A DNA stretch of 64,000 nucleotides from Epiperipatus broadwayi (GCA_028023455.1 JAQFVV010000181.1:688001-752000), one strand, 5' to 3'. Positions 14,672 to 26,282 are shown, numbered from the stretch's first letter. The notes: generated from the letters alone by a model not told the origin. Numbers and translations: made by a program.

Positions 14672-15590
14672 AACATTGAAAAGGGTGTAAGACAGGATAA
14701 TTCCATATCTCCAAAACTTTTTACAGCAGTGCTGCAAAAAGTATTTTGTGGATTAAAATGGGAAGCTAAAGGAGTGAAAGTAAATGGATATTATTTGTCA
14801 TTTAGATTTTGCAGATGATGTAGTTGTTTTTGCAAATAATGCTTTAGAGCTACAGGAAATGTTGCAGGAGTTATCAGATGAAAGTATGAAAATAGGACTA
14901 AAGATAAATATTAAAAAGACTAAAGTAATGTTTAATAGATTTTCTCAAAATATAAAAATAAAGATTGATTATGATGAGTTAGAAGAAGTTAACAGTTACA
15001 AATACCTTGGTTATATTATTAATACAAATGAAAATATAATGGATGAAATTAATCATAGAATTAAACTTTGTTGGAGAGCTTTTGGTAGAAATAACTTGAT
15101 ATTAAAAGGAAATATGCCTATGTGTTTGAAAAGGAAGGTTTTTAATAAATGTGTTTTGCCAGTTTTTACTTATGGATCTGAGACTTGGACACTTAATAGA
15201 AGAGCAATACAGAGGCTTCAGACCACTCAAAGGAGTATGGAGAGATGCATGGTGTTAATAACAAGAAGAGATCAAAAATGCAATGTATGGATAAGAGAAC
15301 AAACAGGTGTTACTGACCTCATTGAAAAAATTAAAAGAATGAAGTGGAGTTGGGCTGGGCATATTGTTAGAAGAGATGATAATAGATGGACAATTGAAAT
15401 TTTAAACTGTATTCCAAGAGATTGTAAAAGACCCAGAAAGAGACCACATGTGAGATAGATGGATGAAATAAGAAAGTGTGCAGAGGTGATGTGGAGAATA
15501 GAAGCTAAAGATAGGAAAAGATGGATTGAACTTGGAGAGACCTCATCCTGCAGTGGATTGATAATGGTTGATTATGATGATGATTAATCT
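14672..15590 (+). pseudogene. RTE-type LINE, 3' part of reverse transcriptase ORF, 5'-truncated
   Basis: The translation gives, in order, a degraded GVRQ-D-SISPKLF motif (about 14,685), then a LDFADDVVVFAN catalytic box (the FADD aspartates, 14,802-14,835). The thumb and C-terminal tail typical of RTE/BovB-like LINEs follow: KINIKKTKVM, YKYLG, YGSETWTL, WAGHIVRRDDNRW and PRDCKRPRKRP. This polymerase would reverse-transcribe the element RNA at a nicked target. It is broken. A frameshift separates GVKVNG from the FADD box near 14,785. A TAG at about 15,456 replaces the Trp of a VRWMDEIRK-like motif, after which the same frame stays open to about 15,587. The copy ends with a TGATGATGAT-like tail, as RTE elements often do. 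The 5' half, including the endonuclease, is absent, as expected for incomplete target-primed reverse transcription. Confidence 0.9.
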
Positions 15591-17928
15591 TTTTACTTAA
15601 CATTAAAAAAAAGACCTTGATACAATATACTGCAATTTTCCAATAAACTATTTTCAGCTTTTTCAGAAAATAAATTGCAATGCAATATGGAGGAATTTTG
15701 TTTGTCACAATTTTAAATGATTATCACTGAGGCATTTTAATATTCATGTTAACTCTCTCCGTATATTTTACAGATATGTAATCATGGTGTTAATGTCTAT
15801 TTCCTCCCCACCCCTCACTAGTAGGAAATGCTGCATTATACTATAATCATGCCTTTATTTTATTAGTAGTACATCGACATTCATTTCTTCAATCCAGTTT
15901 ATTTAGAAATCTTTATACTCTAGCTTAGACTAGCTAAATACCCATTTTCTGACCATTATTGCTAAATTGCAACTACATATTTTTTAATCTGAAAAAATCC
16001 TAATTGTGATTCAAAAAAATTTCAAGGTTCATTCTGTCTGATGTGTTAACCATTTGGCTAAACGCCCTTCCACAGTTTTGTGAAAATGATTATAACATTA
16101 AAGTATATATATTTAATTTTTAAATATTTTTTATCAAACTTAGCGTACATATTTAAAATTACGTTTTATATTTTTTATTAATATTAAAAAAATATTTAAA
16201 TTACTTTTATTAGCAGGATATAATTTATAAATCTTTTTATATTTGTGTGTGTGCTTGAGAGTTACTGCAAATAATATTCTTTTTCCTTAATATAATTTTG
16301 TTTTGAAATACTAAATAAATAAAAATAATAATTTAGAAGTTGAATTATAATTTAAACACATTATTAATTGCGATCAAAACTATTTATTCCTGTTTTATAT
16401 AGGTAAATGCTTTAAATAAATATGTGTAAATTGTTTCAGTGTTAAAATTTTAACTATGTTTTATACAGCAAATATATGCAAAAAACCTACTTTGTTTTAT
16501 AAATTTCTAGAAACATCTCACCATTCCATTAAACTAATTCAATCAAGACTTAACTACTGTAAATTTGAGAGTGCAGATTTTCTCAAACTGTGTTAGTCAG
16601 ATGAACGTGTAATGAAGTTAAGTAGTTCGCAGGTGTGGTCTGAAGGAACATTGGATTGGCCGTTAAGATTTCAAGATGATGGAACAAAATACAATTCCGT
16701 TAAAGTGTTCTTTTTAAAATGTACTTAATGTTTCCTAGAAATTAGCCGCATAGAATATAAACTGAATATTTATAAAAAGACACAGAAGGAGTATTAAATG
16801 AAACAATTACTTGGATTACTAATAAAATTAACTTTGGAATAAATAAAATGTTACAAGTCAATTTTTTTTTTAAATTGTGAAATTACTTTGTTTTTTTAAA
16901 TTTATATTAAAATATATCTATACACATATAAATAATTATGTATGTGTGTATAAATTAAAATAGTCTTAAATAGTCTCTATAAAGTAAATATTCGCAAATA
17001 CACAACTATAAAGAATTAGTGACGTAAAACGCGTAATTTATCAAATTTGACCCTATAGAGTTTATATGACCATTTTAGTATTTTATTTACTCTATATCCA
17101 GAAATATTACCCATTAATAATTAAATGATTAGAATTTTTTTTATTCGGATTTATAAAATAGATCGCATTATCAAGGATAGATACATTCGTCAAATTAAAA
17201 CAAAAATAATTTTCAGTATAATTAGCATTATTATTTCTAACAGTAGATTAACTTATTTCAAAGTAGAGTACATTACTTTTTAAACTTTTTTTTTTCCACA
17301 AAAGATTAGAAGCAGCTCATTTGTAGACAGTACCTCAGGCTTTTTTAAACTAAATATACATTCAGTGGAATTAAATAAAATTTTGCAAACGGTACAACGC
17401 CAACGAATGATTTACTAACAGTCTAACGTAAACTTGCTTCTATTTTTCGATAACCATTTCAATAACAAAAAAATTCAAATCATTTCCGATTTCGAACTTT
17501 ATCAACCATCAAACTGAACATTAGAAAGTTCCATATTTCATTCTCAGCAATTAAATAAATGTCTGATAGATTCTAAATAATGAAATGCATTCTATTAATA
17601 TAAATATAAGAAATACATTTTTAAACAACTATACCCAATAACATTAGGAACTTAATACACTATCAGTTTTTAAACCGTTCAAGGGATATATATATATTAT
17701 TCTTTATTACGCATTTCAAAAATGATTTGCAGCCATTAGTAAATGAATATAGTCATTCAAACTCAAAGGGAAAAAATATATAGAGAAATTTTGAAAAATA
17801 AAGATGAGTTTTGAGATAACAATGCAATTCGTCTATGTACATACATACTTAATCATTAAAAAATAGAGACATATATCACATGACTCCACTTCTTTTTTAA
17901 TCTTGTAAAATATAAACAAAGAACTTTG
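15591..17928. other. AT-rich noncoding DNA
   Basis: No ORF or element recognised. CpG-containing words are a little commoner at 16.5-17.5 kb than in neighbouring sequence. This may be older unique sequence. Confidence 0.55.
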
Positions 17929-18140
17929 CTAATTGCTCAACAACCTTTGTGATAAATACTTACCAAGAGAAACCATTTAAAATATCTCTATTAGAAACCA
18001 CATCCAATCCCCTAAAGACCAATGGTTTTGTGCTTTGGCACTCCTCAGAGAGGCGGTTTCTGATAGAGACATTTTAAATGCTTTATCTTACTAAGCATTT
18101 ATCACAAAACTTGTTGAGCAATTCGCAAAGCTCTTTGTTT
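17929..18140. repeat. Family B palindromic element, degenerate copy
   Basis: The left arm (about 17,935-18,000) and the inverted right arm (about 18,062-18,135) share the phrases tgctcaacaa..ttgtgataaata and aaaatatct..tagaaacc. The centre (18,011-18,055, minus strand) is the family B hammerhead site. The better copy is at 36.55-36.73 kb. Confidence 0.7.
18011..18055 (-). ncRNA. Degenerate hammerhead-like motif (family B)
   Basis: Minus strand: core CUGAGGA (18,042-18,048), stem II GUGC-CAAA-GCAC, then AAAA where GAAA is required, stem III ACCAUUGGU and a GUC triplet. The G12 substitution and a poor stem I suggest loss of activity. Confidence 0.5.
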
Positions 18141-18639
18141 ATACTTGATTATTAATTTGTTTTTGACATCTTATGATGAAGGTTTTTTAATTTCTTCAGA
18201 AAGCTAATATTTTTTTCTGAACGCCAATACCTTTTCTAATAGTAGATCTCCATTATTTTTTATTCTTATCCTATATTCTCCCAATAAAAAAATCTCATAA
18301 CATAGTTTCTATAGTGAGTTTGAGATAATTTTTATAAAGAAAATGGATCACTTCATTGACAAACTCATGATCAAGTTTATCCTGCAATATTGTTTAGTAG
18401 GTTTTATTACAGAGCTAATACAATTAAAATGAATTTTTACACTAGTAAATTTATATCATTACATCCAGCTGAAAACATATAAGTTCATTTTATATTCATG
18501 CCAATATATTTATGAGAAATCTTTAATTATTTTTCCCCCAGTGTTTGTATATTATACTAAAAAAAAGGTAATTTGGTAGAATAATAAATAGATTTATATG
18601 TAATAAATGTAATATTAATATCATTTAGTTTGTTTATTA

Positions 18640-18990
18640 TTTTTACAATGCTTCATATAATTAGCGCCCTCTATGATGATTTCAATTGCCTCAGCAATCT
18701 TCTTCAGAACTTCTACTTATTGAAACCATCAATAGTGGGTTGTAATTATATGAAGCATTGTAAAAGTAATAAAGAAAGTAAATTATATTAATATTATATG
18801 GATTTGGAAATGCAATAAGAAAGAGAAAGTTATAATACTTCATAAAGAAGATAAAGAAAACTGGAAAAAGTTAAGGTTTGAAAATATAAGTAGAAGTTTT
18901 GAAAAAGATTGCTAGGGCAATCAAAACAATCAATAGGGAATTATAATTATATGAAGCATTGTACAAGTAATAAAGAAAGTAAATGATAGT
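18640..18990. repeat. Family D palindromic repeat, one full and one half copy
   Basis: tacaatgcttcatataatta (18,646) and its inverse (18,744-18,763) bracket a hairpin centre. A second partial copy follows at about 18,880-18,985 and again ends in the tatgaagcattgta phrase. The outer flank (18,775-18,860: ttatatggatttgg..aatgcaataagaaag) recurs at 20,181-20,222 and near 35,690-35,720, so the element is larger than its palindrome. Confidence 0.65.
18690..18730 (-). ncRNA. Hammerhead-like motif (family D)
   Basis: The minus strand has CUGAAGA, one extra A, a GAUUGC-UGAG-GCAAUU stem II and GAAA. The stem III/cleavage side (UCAUCAU...) is not clearly formed. The extra A after the core also occurs in the copy at 35.57 kb, so it is a family feature. 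Confidence 0.35.
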
Positions 18991-19164
18991 AACCAAACCA
19001 TTTACTCAAGATAGACTCATGCCTGAGAAATTTTAGATATTAAATTTGCATTTTTGCTCTCTACTGAGAAATTTTGCTAACATTTTTTACAGTTTTAAAA
19101 ACACATACTTTTTTTCTAATATTTTAATTTCAAAAAAATTCAAAATACATCAGGATAATTGAAT

Positions 19165-19535
19165 AAACCACTAAGCATCACATGATCACCATCTCATACT
19201 AGCACATAATTGTTTATAAACAAGGCAAAACTCTCTCCATACAGTAGTGCCACCCTGTGCTAAACAGAGTAATCAATGGATGCCAGAAGGCTTGTGCATA
19301 AAATCCCTATCTAATGCCTACTCATCCAATATCCCCAGACTAGTTTCTGGCTTGTGGCCATCATCAGTGAGGAGCTTTGGATCTGAGAGCACTGCACAAG
19401 CCAGAAACTAGTCTGGGGATATTGGATGAGTAGGCATTAGATAGGGATTTTATGCACAAGCCTTCTGGCATCCATTGATTACTCTGTTTAGCACAGGGTG
19501 GCACTACTGTATGGAGAGAGTTTTGCCTTGTTGAT
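19165..19535. repeat. Family A foldback element with central hammerhead
   Basis: The arms read aggcaaaactctctccatac..agtagtgccac..gagtaatcaatggatgccag..aaatccctatctaatgccta..ccaatatccccagactag. They recur, inverted, on the other side of about 19,390. The arms are each roughly 170 bp and nearly identical. The left arm carries the complete ribozyme on the minus strand. The right arm begins inside the ribozyme (from gcacaagcc, 19,400), so only its 3' half is present. Outside the left arm is the family signature catcacatgatcaccat. No protein-coding capacity. Further copies lie at 28.0, 31.8, 33.3, 34.1 and 57.9 kb. Confidence 0.8.
19331..19374 (-). ncRNA. Type I hammerhead ribozyme candidate (family A), apparently intact
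   Basis: On the minus strand: stem I 5' strand CUCCUCA, core CUGAUGA (19,361-19,367), stem II UGGC-CACAA-GCCA, GAAA (19,344-19,347), short stem III ACUAGU, cleavage triplet GUC and stem I 3' strand UGGGGAU. Stem I pairs over 6 bp with one G-U. All conserved core nucleotides are present. A stem III of only two or three pairs is typical of hammerheads in Penelope-like elements and retrozymes, which are thought to work best as dimers. Predicted cleavage lies between 19,338 and 19,337. Activity is inferred from the fold only. Confidence 0.75.
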
Positions 19536-20261
19536 AATTGAATAAGTGGGAATTTCAATGTATCTAAAACCATAGTTGATGCCTAGTCATTGTATATTAG
19601 GTGATCTCGAACTTTGCAAGATTACTTCGAAAAATATTATGATGGTCTAGAAACTTGATTTTGTATCATAATTGTGAAATAATTACAAAAAATCTAAATA
19701 TATATTATTACATATTTATTTTTCTACAGAAATATTTTATTTTTAAATATAAAAGAATATATTCTTCTGTGTAACATTATGATGTCACTCAACAGTCATT
19801 TATAATATTTAGCAGTATTGTAAAAATTAAAAAACAAAATTTAAACTTTTAAACCATAAATTGATAAATTTACTAGATATTAAAAATAATTCATTCAGAT
19901 TTTTAAAACAAGGAAGATTTCATTCATTTTGCAAATTGAATCTACTACACCTGAAATTTGATGACATGACAGCATTTAATTTTGAATAAAATCTAATTTT
20001 TGAAATAATTGTAAAAATAAAATGTGTTTTGTTTTTAAATTATTTAATTTCTAAACAAAATATCTATAAAATGAGATCAAATTTATTTTATTCACATAAA
20101 TAATAATGGTTTAATATTAAAGTGAAAGTTGAAAGGTTAAATCTAGTGACAACAAATAAATCTCTCTTAGTACAGGAATGTTAATATTATATGGATTTGG
20201 CAATGCAATAAGAAAGATAATGTTATATCAAATATACTTAAAATAGTTTAATTACTATAAT
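19536..20261. other. AT-rich noncoding DNA
   Basis: No gene. 20,181-20,222 repeats a family D flank phrase. Confidence 0.55.
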
Positions 20262-20354
20262 ATATAGAATATATGAGCACAGACTTTCACACAACTCACT
20301 ACTCTCCACTCTATCTCATAATACTGATACACTTGAACACATATATGTTGAAAA

Positions 20355-20419
20355 GATAAATAATCACCAATATTCGTATTTCATGCCAAACCAGCAATCA
20401 TCAGTTGGTCCAGATTATC
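20355..20419 (-). ncRNA. Type I hammerhead candidate, R1 unit 1
   Basis: Minus strand: AUAAUC, bulge UGG, ACCAA, then core CUGAUGA. A UGC...GCA stem II follows, whose outermost U-U pair is mismatched. Next come GAAA, a two-pair stem III (AU..AU), an AUA cleavage triplet and UUGGU plus GAUUAU. Stem I therefore pairs as ACCAA/UUGGU and AUAAUC/GAUUAU around an internal bulge. Such a bulge is typical of the loop contacts in type I hammerheads. Core bases are intact; the weak stem II closure may lower activity. Confidence 0.65.
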
Positions 20420-20831
20420 ATCTCTACACATATATGCTATAAGTGCTCAGATATATATTAAGATAGCCAATCTTCATACTTTAATGGACAGGTTTCAATC
20501 TACTCCACACTCCAACTCTTCAACCGTCCATCCAATTGAAAATCTGATGATAGAATTCTCAAAGGCCACCCTGAGGCTGAGATTTTTGTCACATTCATGT
20601 TGATCTAAGATCAATCTGACCCCTCGTGTACAGGACATAATCCATTTAATACATATACAAGGGATAGGCAGACATCTCTACTATGTAATAACTGAAACAC
20701 AGGCTTATTATATACCTGTGTCTATATATGTAATATATAGGATATATGAGCACAGACTTTCACACAATCCACCATACTCTCCCCTCTATCTCATAATGCT
20801 GATACACTTGAACACATTTATGTTGAAAAGA

Positions 20832-20893
20832 TAAATAATCACCAATATTCGTATTTCATGCCAAACCAGCAATCATCAGTTGGTCCAGATTAC
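20832..20893 (-). ncRNA. Type I hammerhead candidate, R1 unit 2
   Basis: Same architecture as unit 1, with core CUGAUGA and GAAA intact. The distal part of stem I keeps UAAUC/GAUUA. Predicted cleavage lies 475 nt from that of unit 1. Confidence 0.65.
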
Positions 20894-21306
20894 CAACTCT
20901 ACACATATATGCTATAAGTGCTCAGATATATATTAAGATAGCCAATCTTCATACTTTAATGGACAGGTTTCAATCTACTCCACACTCCAACTCTTCAACC
21001 GTCCATCCAATTGAAAATCTGATGATAGAATGCTCAAAGGCCACCCTGAGGCTGAGATTTTTGTCACATTCATGTTGATCTAAGATCAATCTGACCCCTC
21101 ATGTACAGGACATAATCCATTTAATACATATACAAGGGATAGGCAGACATCTCTACTATGTAATAACTGAAACACAGGCTTATTATATACCTGTGTCTAT
21201 ATATGCAATATATAGGATATATGAGCACAGACTTTCACACAATCTACCATACTCTCCCCTCTATCTCATAATACTGATACACTTGAACACATTTATGTTG
21301 AAAAAA

Positions 21307-21367
21307 TAAATAATCACCAATATACATATTTCATGCTAAACCAGCAATCATCACTTGGTCCAGATTA
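21307..21367 (-). ncRNA. Degenerate hammerhead, R1 unit 3
   Basis: Same fold, but the core reads GUGAUGA: C3, which pairs with G8 in the catalytic centre, is replaced by G. Loss of activity is expected. Confidence 0.6.
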
Positions 21368-21500
21368 CAATCTCTACACATATATGCTATAAGTGCTCAA
21401 ATATATATTAAGATAGACAATCTTCATACTTTAATGGACAGGCTCCAATCTACTCCACACTCCAACTCTTCAACCATCTATCCAATTGAAAATCTGATAA

Positions 21501-22055
21501 TGCTGCAGCTGTTCATTGGAATCTATCCTGCATTTTCCATGTCTAAACTAATCTATCATCCCAAAAAGTTAGCAAAATATTTAATCGGATTTATATTTTT
21601 AAGATGATAACTATCAACATAAAAAATTTACTGACTGATAAAGCATTAGATTTTTTTACCATTAATTCCTAAACCAAACTTTTTTCTTTAATTCCAATTA
21701 CATACTGAAACCATTCTAAAAATGGATCCTTTAATATGGAAAGAATCTCACAATTTATACAGGGAATCTAGAATTTGAAAATTTTTTGATTATTATAATT
21801 AAAATTGACTTTATTATAGTAAAACAAATGCTTCTATATGCATATAATGAAATTTAGTGTACTATACTCAATTTAAAACATTTTATTATTTATTAAATAT
21901 GATATGCATTGTGTCATATTTATAGTCAAACATTATGAAAATAATGTTTATTTGCATGATGTAAAATTTTACTTTGACTGAACAAGAAATCTTCCAAAAT
22001 TATGATTGCTCAATATGCCAAAGCATTGACAATATTTTTAAATGTTTTTTTTTTT
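21501..22055. other. AT-rich noncoding DNA
   Basis: No gene or element recognised. Confidence 0.55.
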
Positions 22056-22059
22056 TGTA

Positions 22060-22412
22060 TTTTTATATTGGACTATTTCCATCATCCAATATGCGTATTG
22101 AAATTTTTACTGACTGTTGTCTTTGGCAGGATGGCTCAGTTGGTTAGAGTGTTACTTTAAAAATTCAATAATCAAGAATCTAAGAACCCAGGTTTGAAGC
22201 CCACGCTAGTACTGACACAGGTCAGGCCAGCAACGCCTGAAGAAGAGGGGAGAATAATGCCTCTCAAAACATTGTGCATATACTAACCTGTTTGATGTGC
22301 TATTACTAACAGTTGAATGTATTTGGAATATTTAAATAAAATTAAATTTTTCTAAAGACATTCAATACATATATTAGATGATGGAAATAGTCCAATATAG
22401 AAATACAACCAA
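22060..22412 (+). mobile_element. SINE-like element: tRNA-like head between 46-bp inverted repeats
   Basis: gtatttttatattggactat...cgtattgaa (22,061-22,107) is inverted at 22,366-22,412 with a few mismatches. Between the arms, 22,128-22,205 has a polymerase III box A-like GGCTCAGTTGGTTAGAG. A box B-like GGTTTGAAGCC lies about 45 bp downstream, as in tRNA-derived SINEs. The body continues with GCCTGAAGAAGAGGGG and ends AT-rich. A tRNA head suggests pol III transcription; the inverted ends are not normal for SINEs. Either a SINE sits inside an older TIR element or this is a composite family. Confidence 0.6.
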
Positions 22413-23695
22413 AACACCATCATCACAAACCTTCAGGAAAAACACTAAAAGTTTTTTGTATATATACATTAAAACAATATTAAAAGTATGATAGCTTCCG
22501 TGCAAAAATTCAAATACTTTAAATGGTAAAGATATTTTGGAGATTATATATAATAACCTTCCAAAGAGTACTCAAGTAACCATAAAATAAATTATGTCTA
22601 AACACAGGTCTACCTAAGTTCTTGTATAGTCTAAATGAACAATAACTAAATAAGTCCTCTTATAGACTAAGCATACAATAATTGCTACATTATTTTACAA
22701 GATATGAGTAGACCAATGGATGATTGATAAGTTATTGTTACATTTTACAAACAATAAAAATGAAAAGCAATAATAATTTCAGGTTCTTAAATATTAAATA
22801 ATTCCGCTGTAAAGAATACCACCTTTGCAATGGTAATCTAAAATAACAAAATAATTTAGGTCCTTTTATCTAATTAGCCACTATGATAACAATGAGACCC
22901 CTATTTTCTTAACATTTTCTCAAAACTTTTTCCTTTATAATGAAGTACAGATTTATCTAAAGATGGGTTTAAACATAATATTGGCCAGCAAAGATTAATT
23001 CATTTATTGTTGATTCTTACATCATTGTCTAAATAAAATCAAGTTTTTTTTTTAAATCTAAAATAATTATTTAACAGCAAAGCTAAATAAAGTGATGCAG
23101 TGTATAAAGGAGCATTTGGTTGTGCGAAACACATCACTAAGTACTCTAACAACAAAAATATCAATAAAGTAATCTTATATAAATCGATTGCATACAGAAT
23201 GGATTGCATAAATTATATCAATGTAACAATTTCAAAATAATATGTACTCTTACATACACTTTAAAAACTTTTACAATTTAAATGGATTATCTGATATACA
23301 TTGTGACAGATGGCAACGGACACAGAAATGTAATCAAAGAATAAAATCAAAATGTATTACAAAGACTAAATATATTTTCATATAGTTCACAATTTAACAA
23401 AAAATATAAATTATTTATTACTACTATTTACAATAAAAATAAATTCAAGAAACCTTTATATCAATTAATACATAAGTTAGATATAATGCACATATAATAT
23501 ATCATATCTGTGATATATTTAGATTATACAAATAAATAAACAAAACAAAAAAATTCTCCAGCAGTTTGGATTTAATAAGTGATACATACCAAGGGTAATG
23601 AGTACATTTGAATAGATTAGTAATAGTTACAGTTAATAATATAATGTTATTTAATTCCAAGGAATAAACTCCTTTATGTTGTTTATCTTATAATC
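22413..23695. other. AT-rich noncoding DNA
   Basis: No gene or element recognised. Confidence 0.55.
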
Positions 23696-24676
23696 AATAA
23701 AATATAATATAAATCTTTATTATATTATAACAACAACTTATAAATACATCAACATAATAATTATATATATATATATATCAACATAATAATTATATATATA
23801 TATGTAAAAACCTTTTTTGGTAATTCTAATTTTTTACCCTTTTCAATATCTCTTACTAATACCAATACATATATTACATACATAGCAACATCTACAGATA
23901 TTTCCTATAATTCATTATTTCTATCCATTTATTTATATTTCCCTTCATATTACTTTCCATTCTTTATCCATTACTCAATCATTCGTTAAATCAATTGACT
24001 TTTTATAAATGTTCATACATGTATTTATATTATATTTTATATAATTTGTTTCGTATAATTTCCTTCTATTTATTTCCTTTATATAATTTAATGGTCTTAT
24101 GTTTTTAATACAATCTATTTTATGTCAAAATTTTAAATAATGAACATGCACTATTATGTTCTTTTGTCCTTTGTACTAATTGTTTTGATGTTTGTCCATA
24201 GTAAACTATTTTACATATCCTGCAAGTAATTTTATATACTGTTTCCTTTAAATATTTCATATTATCTTTAATTTTATAATTTCCTATTAATATATCTAGA
24301 TTTTTACTATTAGACCATCCTATTTTTATATTTTTATCCATGTAATTTTTATTTGTAATTAATATATCATAAATTTTAGGTATATATGCAATTTTAATCC
24401 ATTTTATATTATTTAATATTTTTTTCCCTCTAATATTATTTTTATTATCATATAATATATTCTTAATATTTCTAGGATTATATCCATAGCTAGAATATAA
24501 TTTAATAAATTGTTCTTTTTGTACTTCAGCAGATTTTTTATCTGTATTATACCTATCATTTTTAATTTTAAAATTCTTAATTACTGCCATCTTTTGCATC
24601 CATGCTTGTTGTGAATCCCTATAAATTATTTTCCTTAATTTATCTTCTTTAATAAAATGATTTAATAAAAATACTT
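23696..24676 (-). pseudogene. Penelope-like element fragment: RT connector plus GIY-YIG endonuclease and 3' UTR
   Basis: The frame is open from about 24,675 to 24,120, with an upstream extension beyond the first Met at 24,599. The N-terminal part is a lysine/asparagine-rich linker with WSNSKNL and ILIGNYK. It is followed by the GIY-YIG-type module VYKITCRICKIVYYGQTSK with its CxxC pair and the QRTKEHNSA helix. In PLEs this endonuclease follows the reverse transcriptase and nicks the target. Compared with the inverted partner copy at 24.68 kb, about 35 bp after HNSA are deleted here, truncating the domain. The 3' UTR (24,119-23,696) matches the partner's UTR in inverted orientation. The reverse transcriptase itself is absent. 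Confidence 0.85.
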
Positions 24677-25203
24677 GCAGGATATGTAAAATGGTTTACT
24701 ATGGACAAACATCAAAACAATTAGAACAAAGGGCAAAAGAACATAATAGTGCTATCGAAAGGAGGGATGATAGATCTGCATTATATGTTCATTATTTAAA
24801 ATTTGGACATAAAATAGATTGTATTAAAACATAAGACCATTAAATTATATAAAGGAAATAAATAGAAGGAAAATATATGAAACAAATTATATAAAATATA
24901 ATATAAATACATGTATGAACATTTACAAAAAGTCAATTGATTTAACGAATGATTGGGTAATAGATAAAGAATGGAAAGTAATATAAAGGGAAATATAAAT
25001 AAATGGATAGAAATAATGAACTATAGGAAATGTCTGTAGATGTCGCTATGTATGTAGCATACATGTTGATATTAATAAGAGATATTAAAAAGGGTAAAAA
25101 TTTAGAATTATCAAAAAAGGCTTTTATATATATAATTATTATGTTGATGTATTTATAAGTTGTTATAATATAATAAAGATTTATGTTATATTTTATTTAA
25201 TAT
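24677..25203 (+). pseudogene. Penelope-like element 3' end, inverted partner copy
   Basis: This copy starts abruptly at TCRICKMVYYGQTSK, inside the GIY-YIG domain, and continues through EHNSAIERRDDRSALYVHYL, which the left copy lacks. A KFGHKIDCI-like motif follows, then a stop, then the same 3' UTR. It lies directly head to head with the minus-strand copy at 24,676/24,677. The two form a large imperfect palindrome (23.7-24.2 versus 24.8-25.2 kb). Confidence 0.85.
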
Positions 25204-26282
25204 AATAAGATATATCTACATTGGAATTAGGATATAATTCCTTAATATATAATTTATAATTCAAACAATATAAAATAAACAAGTACATTCTATTAGTCTT
25301 AGGTAATTAAAGCTTGTGGAGTAAGGAAATACAAATTCAATACTTTACTCAACACATAATCATTTAATAATACACTACATATTAAGGAATAGGGGAATAT
25401 AATCATGTAAATGCCTTTTGTAATTCACAACTTGAAATATCTCCAATATTTATGGGCAACAATGATGAGAAAAATGTCTACATTAAAGAGGACAGACCAA
25501 TACTGGCTCGATGCTACACATATATGAGTGTCCCTCTAGTGTCTATCACTAACATAAAGAAAGCCTTACAAATAATATCTAAGCAAAATGGGAAATTATC
25601 AATATAACTGCAGCAATAAGTAAATGATTAAAAGCAGAAATATCAATAATAAAAGGAAAGGCATCGAGATAATAATTAAATAGCAAATCTTAAACCACAT
25701 CTACTCATATTTATGAGACATATAGCAAAATGTAATAAAAAACCAATACAAACTTGTATGAAAAATAAATGAATAATTAATTTCAAAGTTATAATAATAA
25801 TAATAGAAATTATACACCAATCCAAAGTAAAACACGCAATATATATCAAAGTAGCAATTCTATATTTACAAATGTTTATAAAACATACATAGATTTTGGA
25901 TTATTTTATCAATAAAGCTTGCCTAATCTTTGCTCATTTTATTTTATTACAGATATGAATCATTTTAGTAGTACAGCATTATTAATTTTAGCTAGTATAT
26001 CGATTTCATTACATGTTTGTAATATATAATTAACACTATTTTAAATCTTAACTTTATAATTTATTGGAGCATATAAAATAAACAATCCATATGATCAACT
26101 TCTATTATAGATTATAGTAGTTACCATTTTACTATTTTATTATGATAAAAGATTAATTAAATCTTTCCTTATTTTGTACTATTTTAGATTTAACTCATTT
26201 CAAAGACATAGGACATTGATAAGAGTTAATAATCTCACATTCTTAATTGTATATCAATCTTATTTTTGCATTTAGAGCTAGG
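25204..26282. other. AT-rich noncoding DNA
   Basis: No gene or element recognised. Confidence 0.55.

Larger units (their letters stand above)
20262..21500 (-). repeat. R1 tandem array, about 2.6 copies of a 475-bp unit
   Basis: The word gagcacagactttcacac occurs at 20,275, 20,748 and 21,223, and units 1 and 2 are nearly identical over their whole length. Unit 3 is truncated at about 21,500, after the tccaattgaaaatctgat phrase. Each unit carries on the minus strand a hammerhead-like motif whose predicted cleavage sites are 475 bp apart (20,370/71, 20,845/46, 21,320/21). There is no ORF. A tandem noncoding repeat with one hammerhead per monomer matches the organisation of animal retrozymes and hammerhead satellites. 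The minus strand is taken as sense because it carries the ribozyme. Dispersed monomers occur at 30.1, 40.5 and 62.5 kb. Confidence 0.85.

Noticed and set aside
22238-22282. CUGAAGA...CCUCU CAAAAC as a functional hammerhead
   Set aside because: G12 is missing or changed, and stem III and the cleavage triplet cannot be placed with confidence. It is mentioned only as a possible relic.
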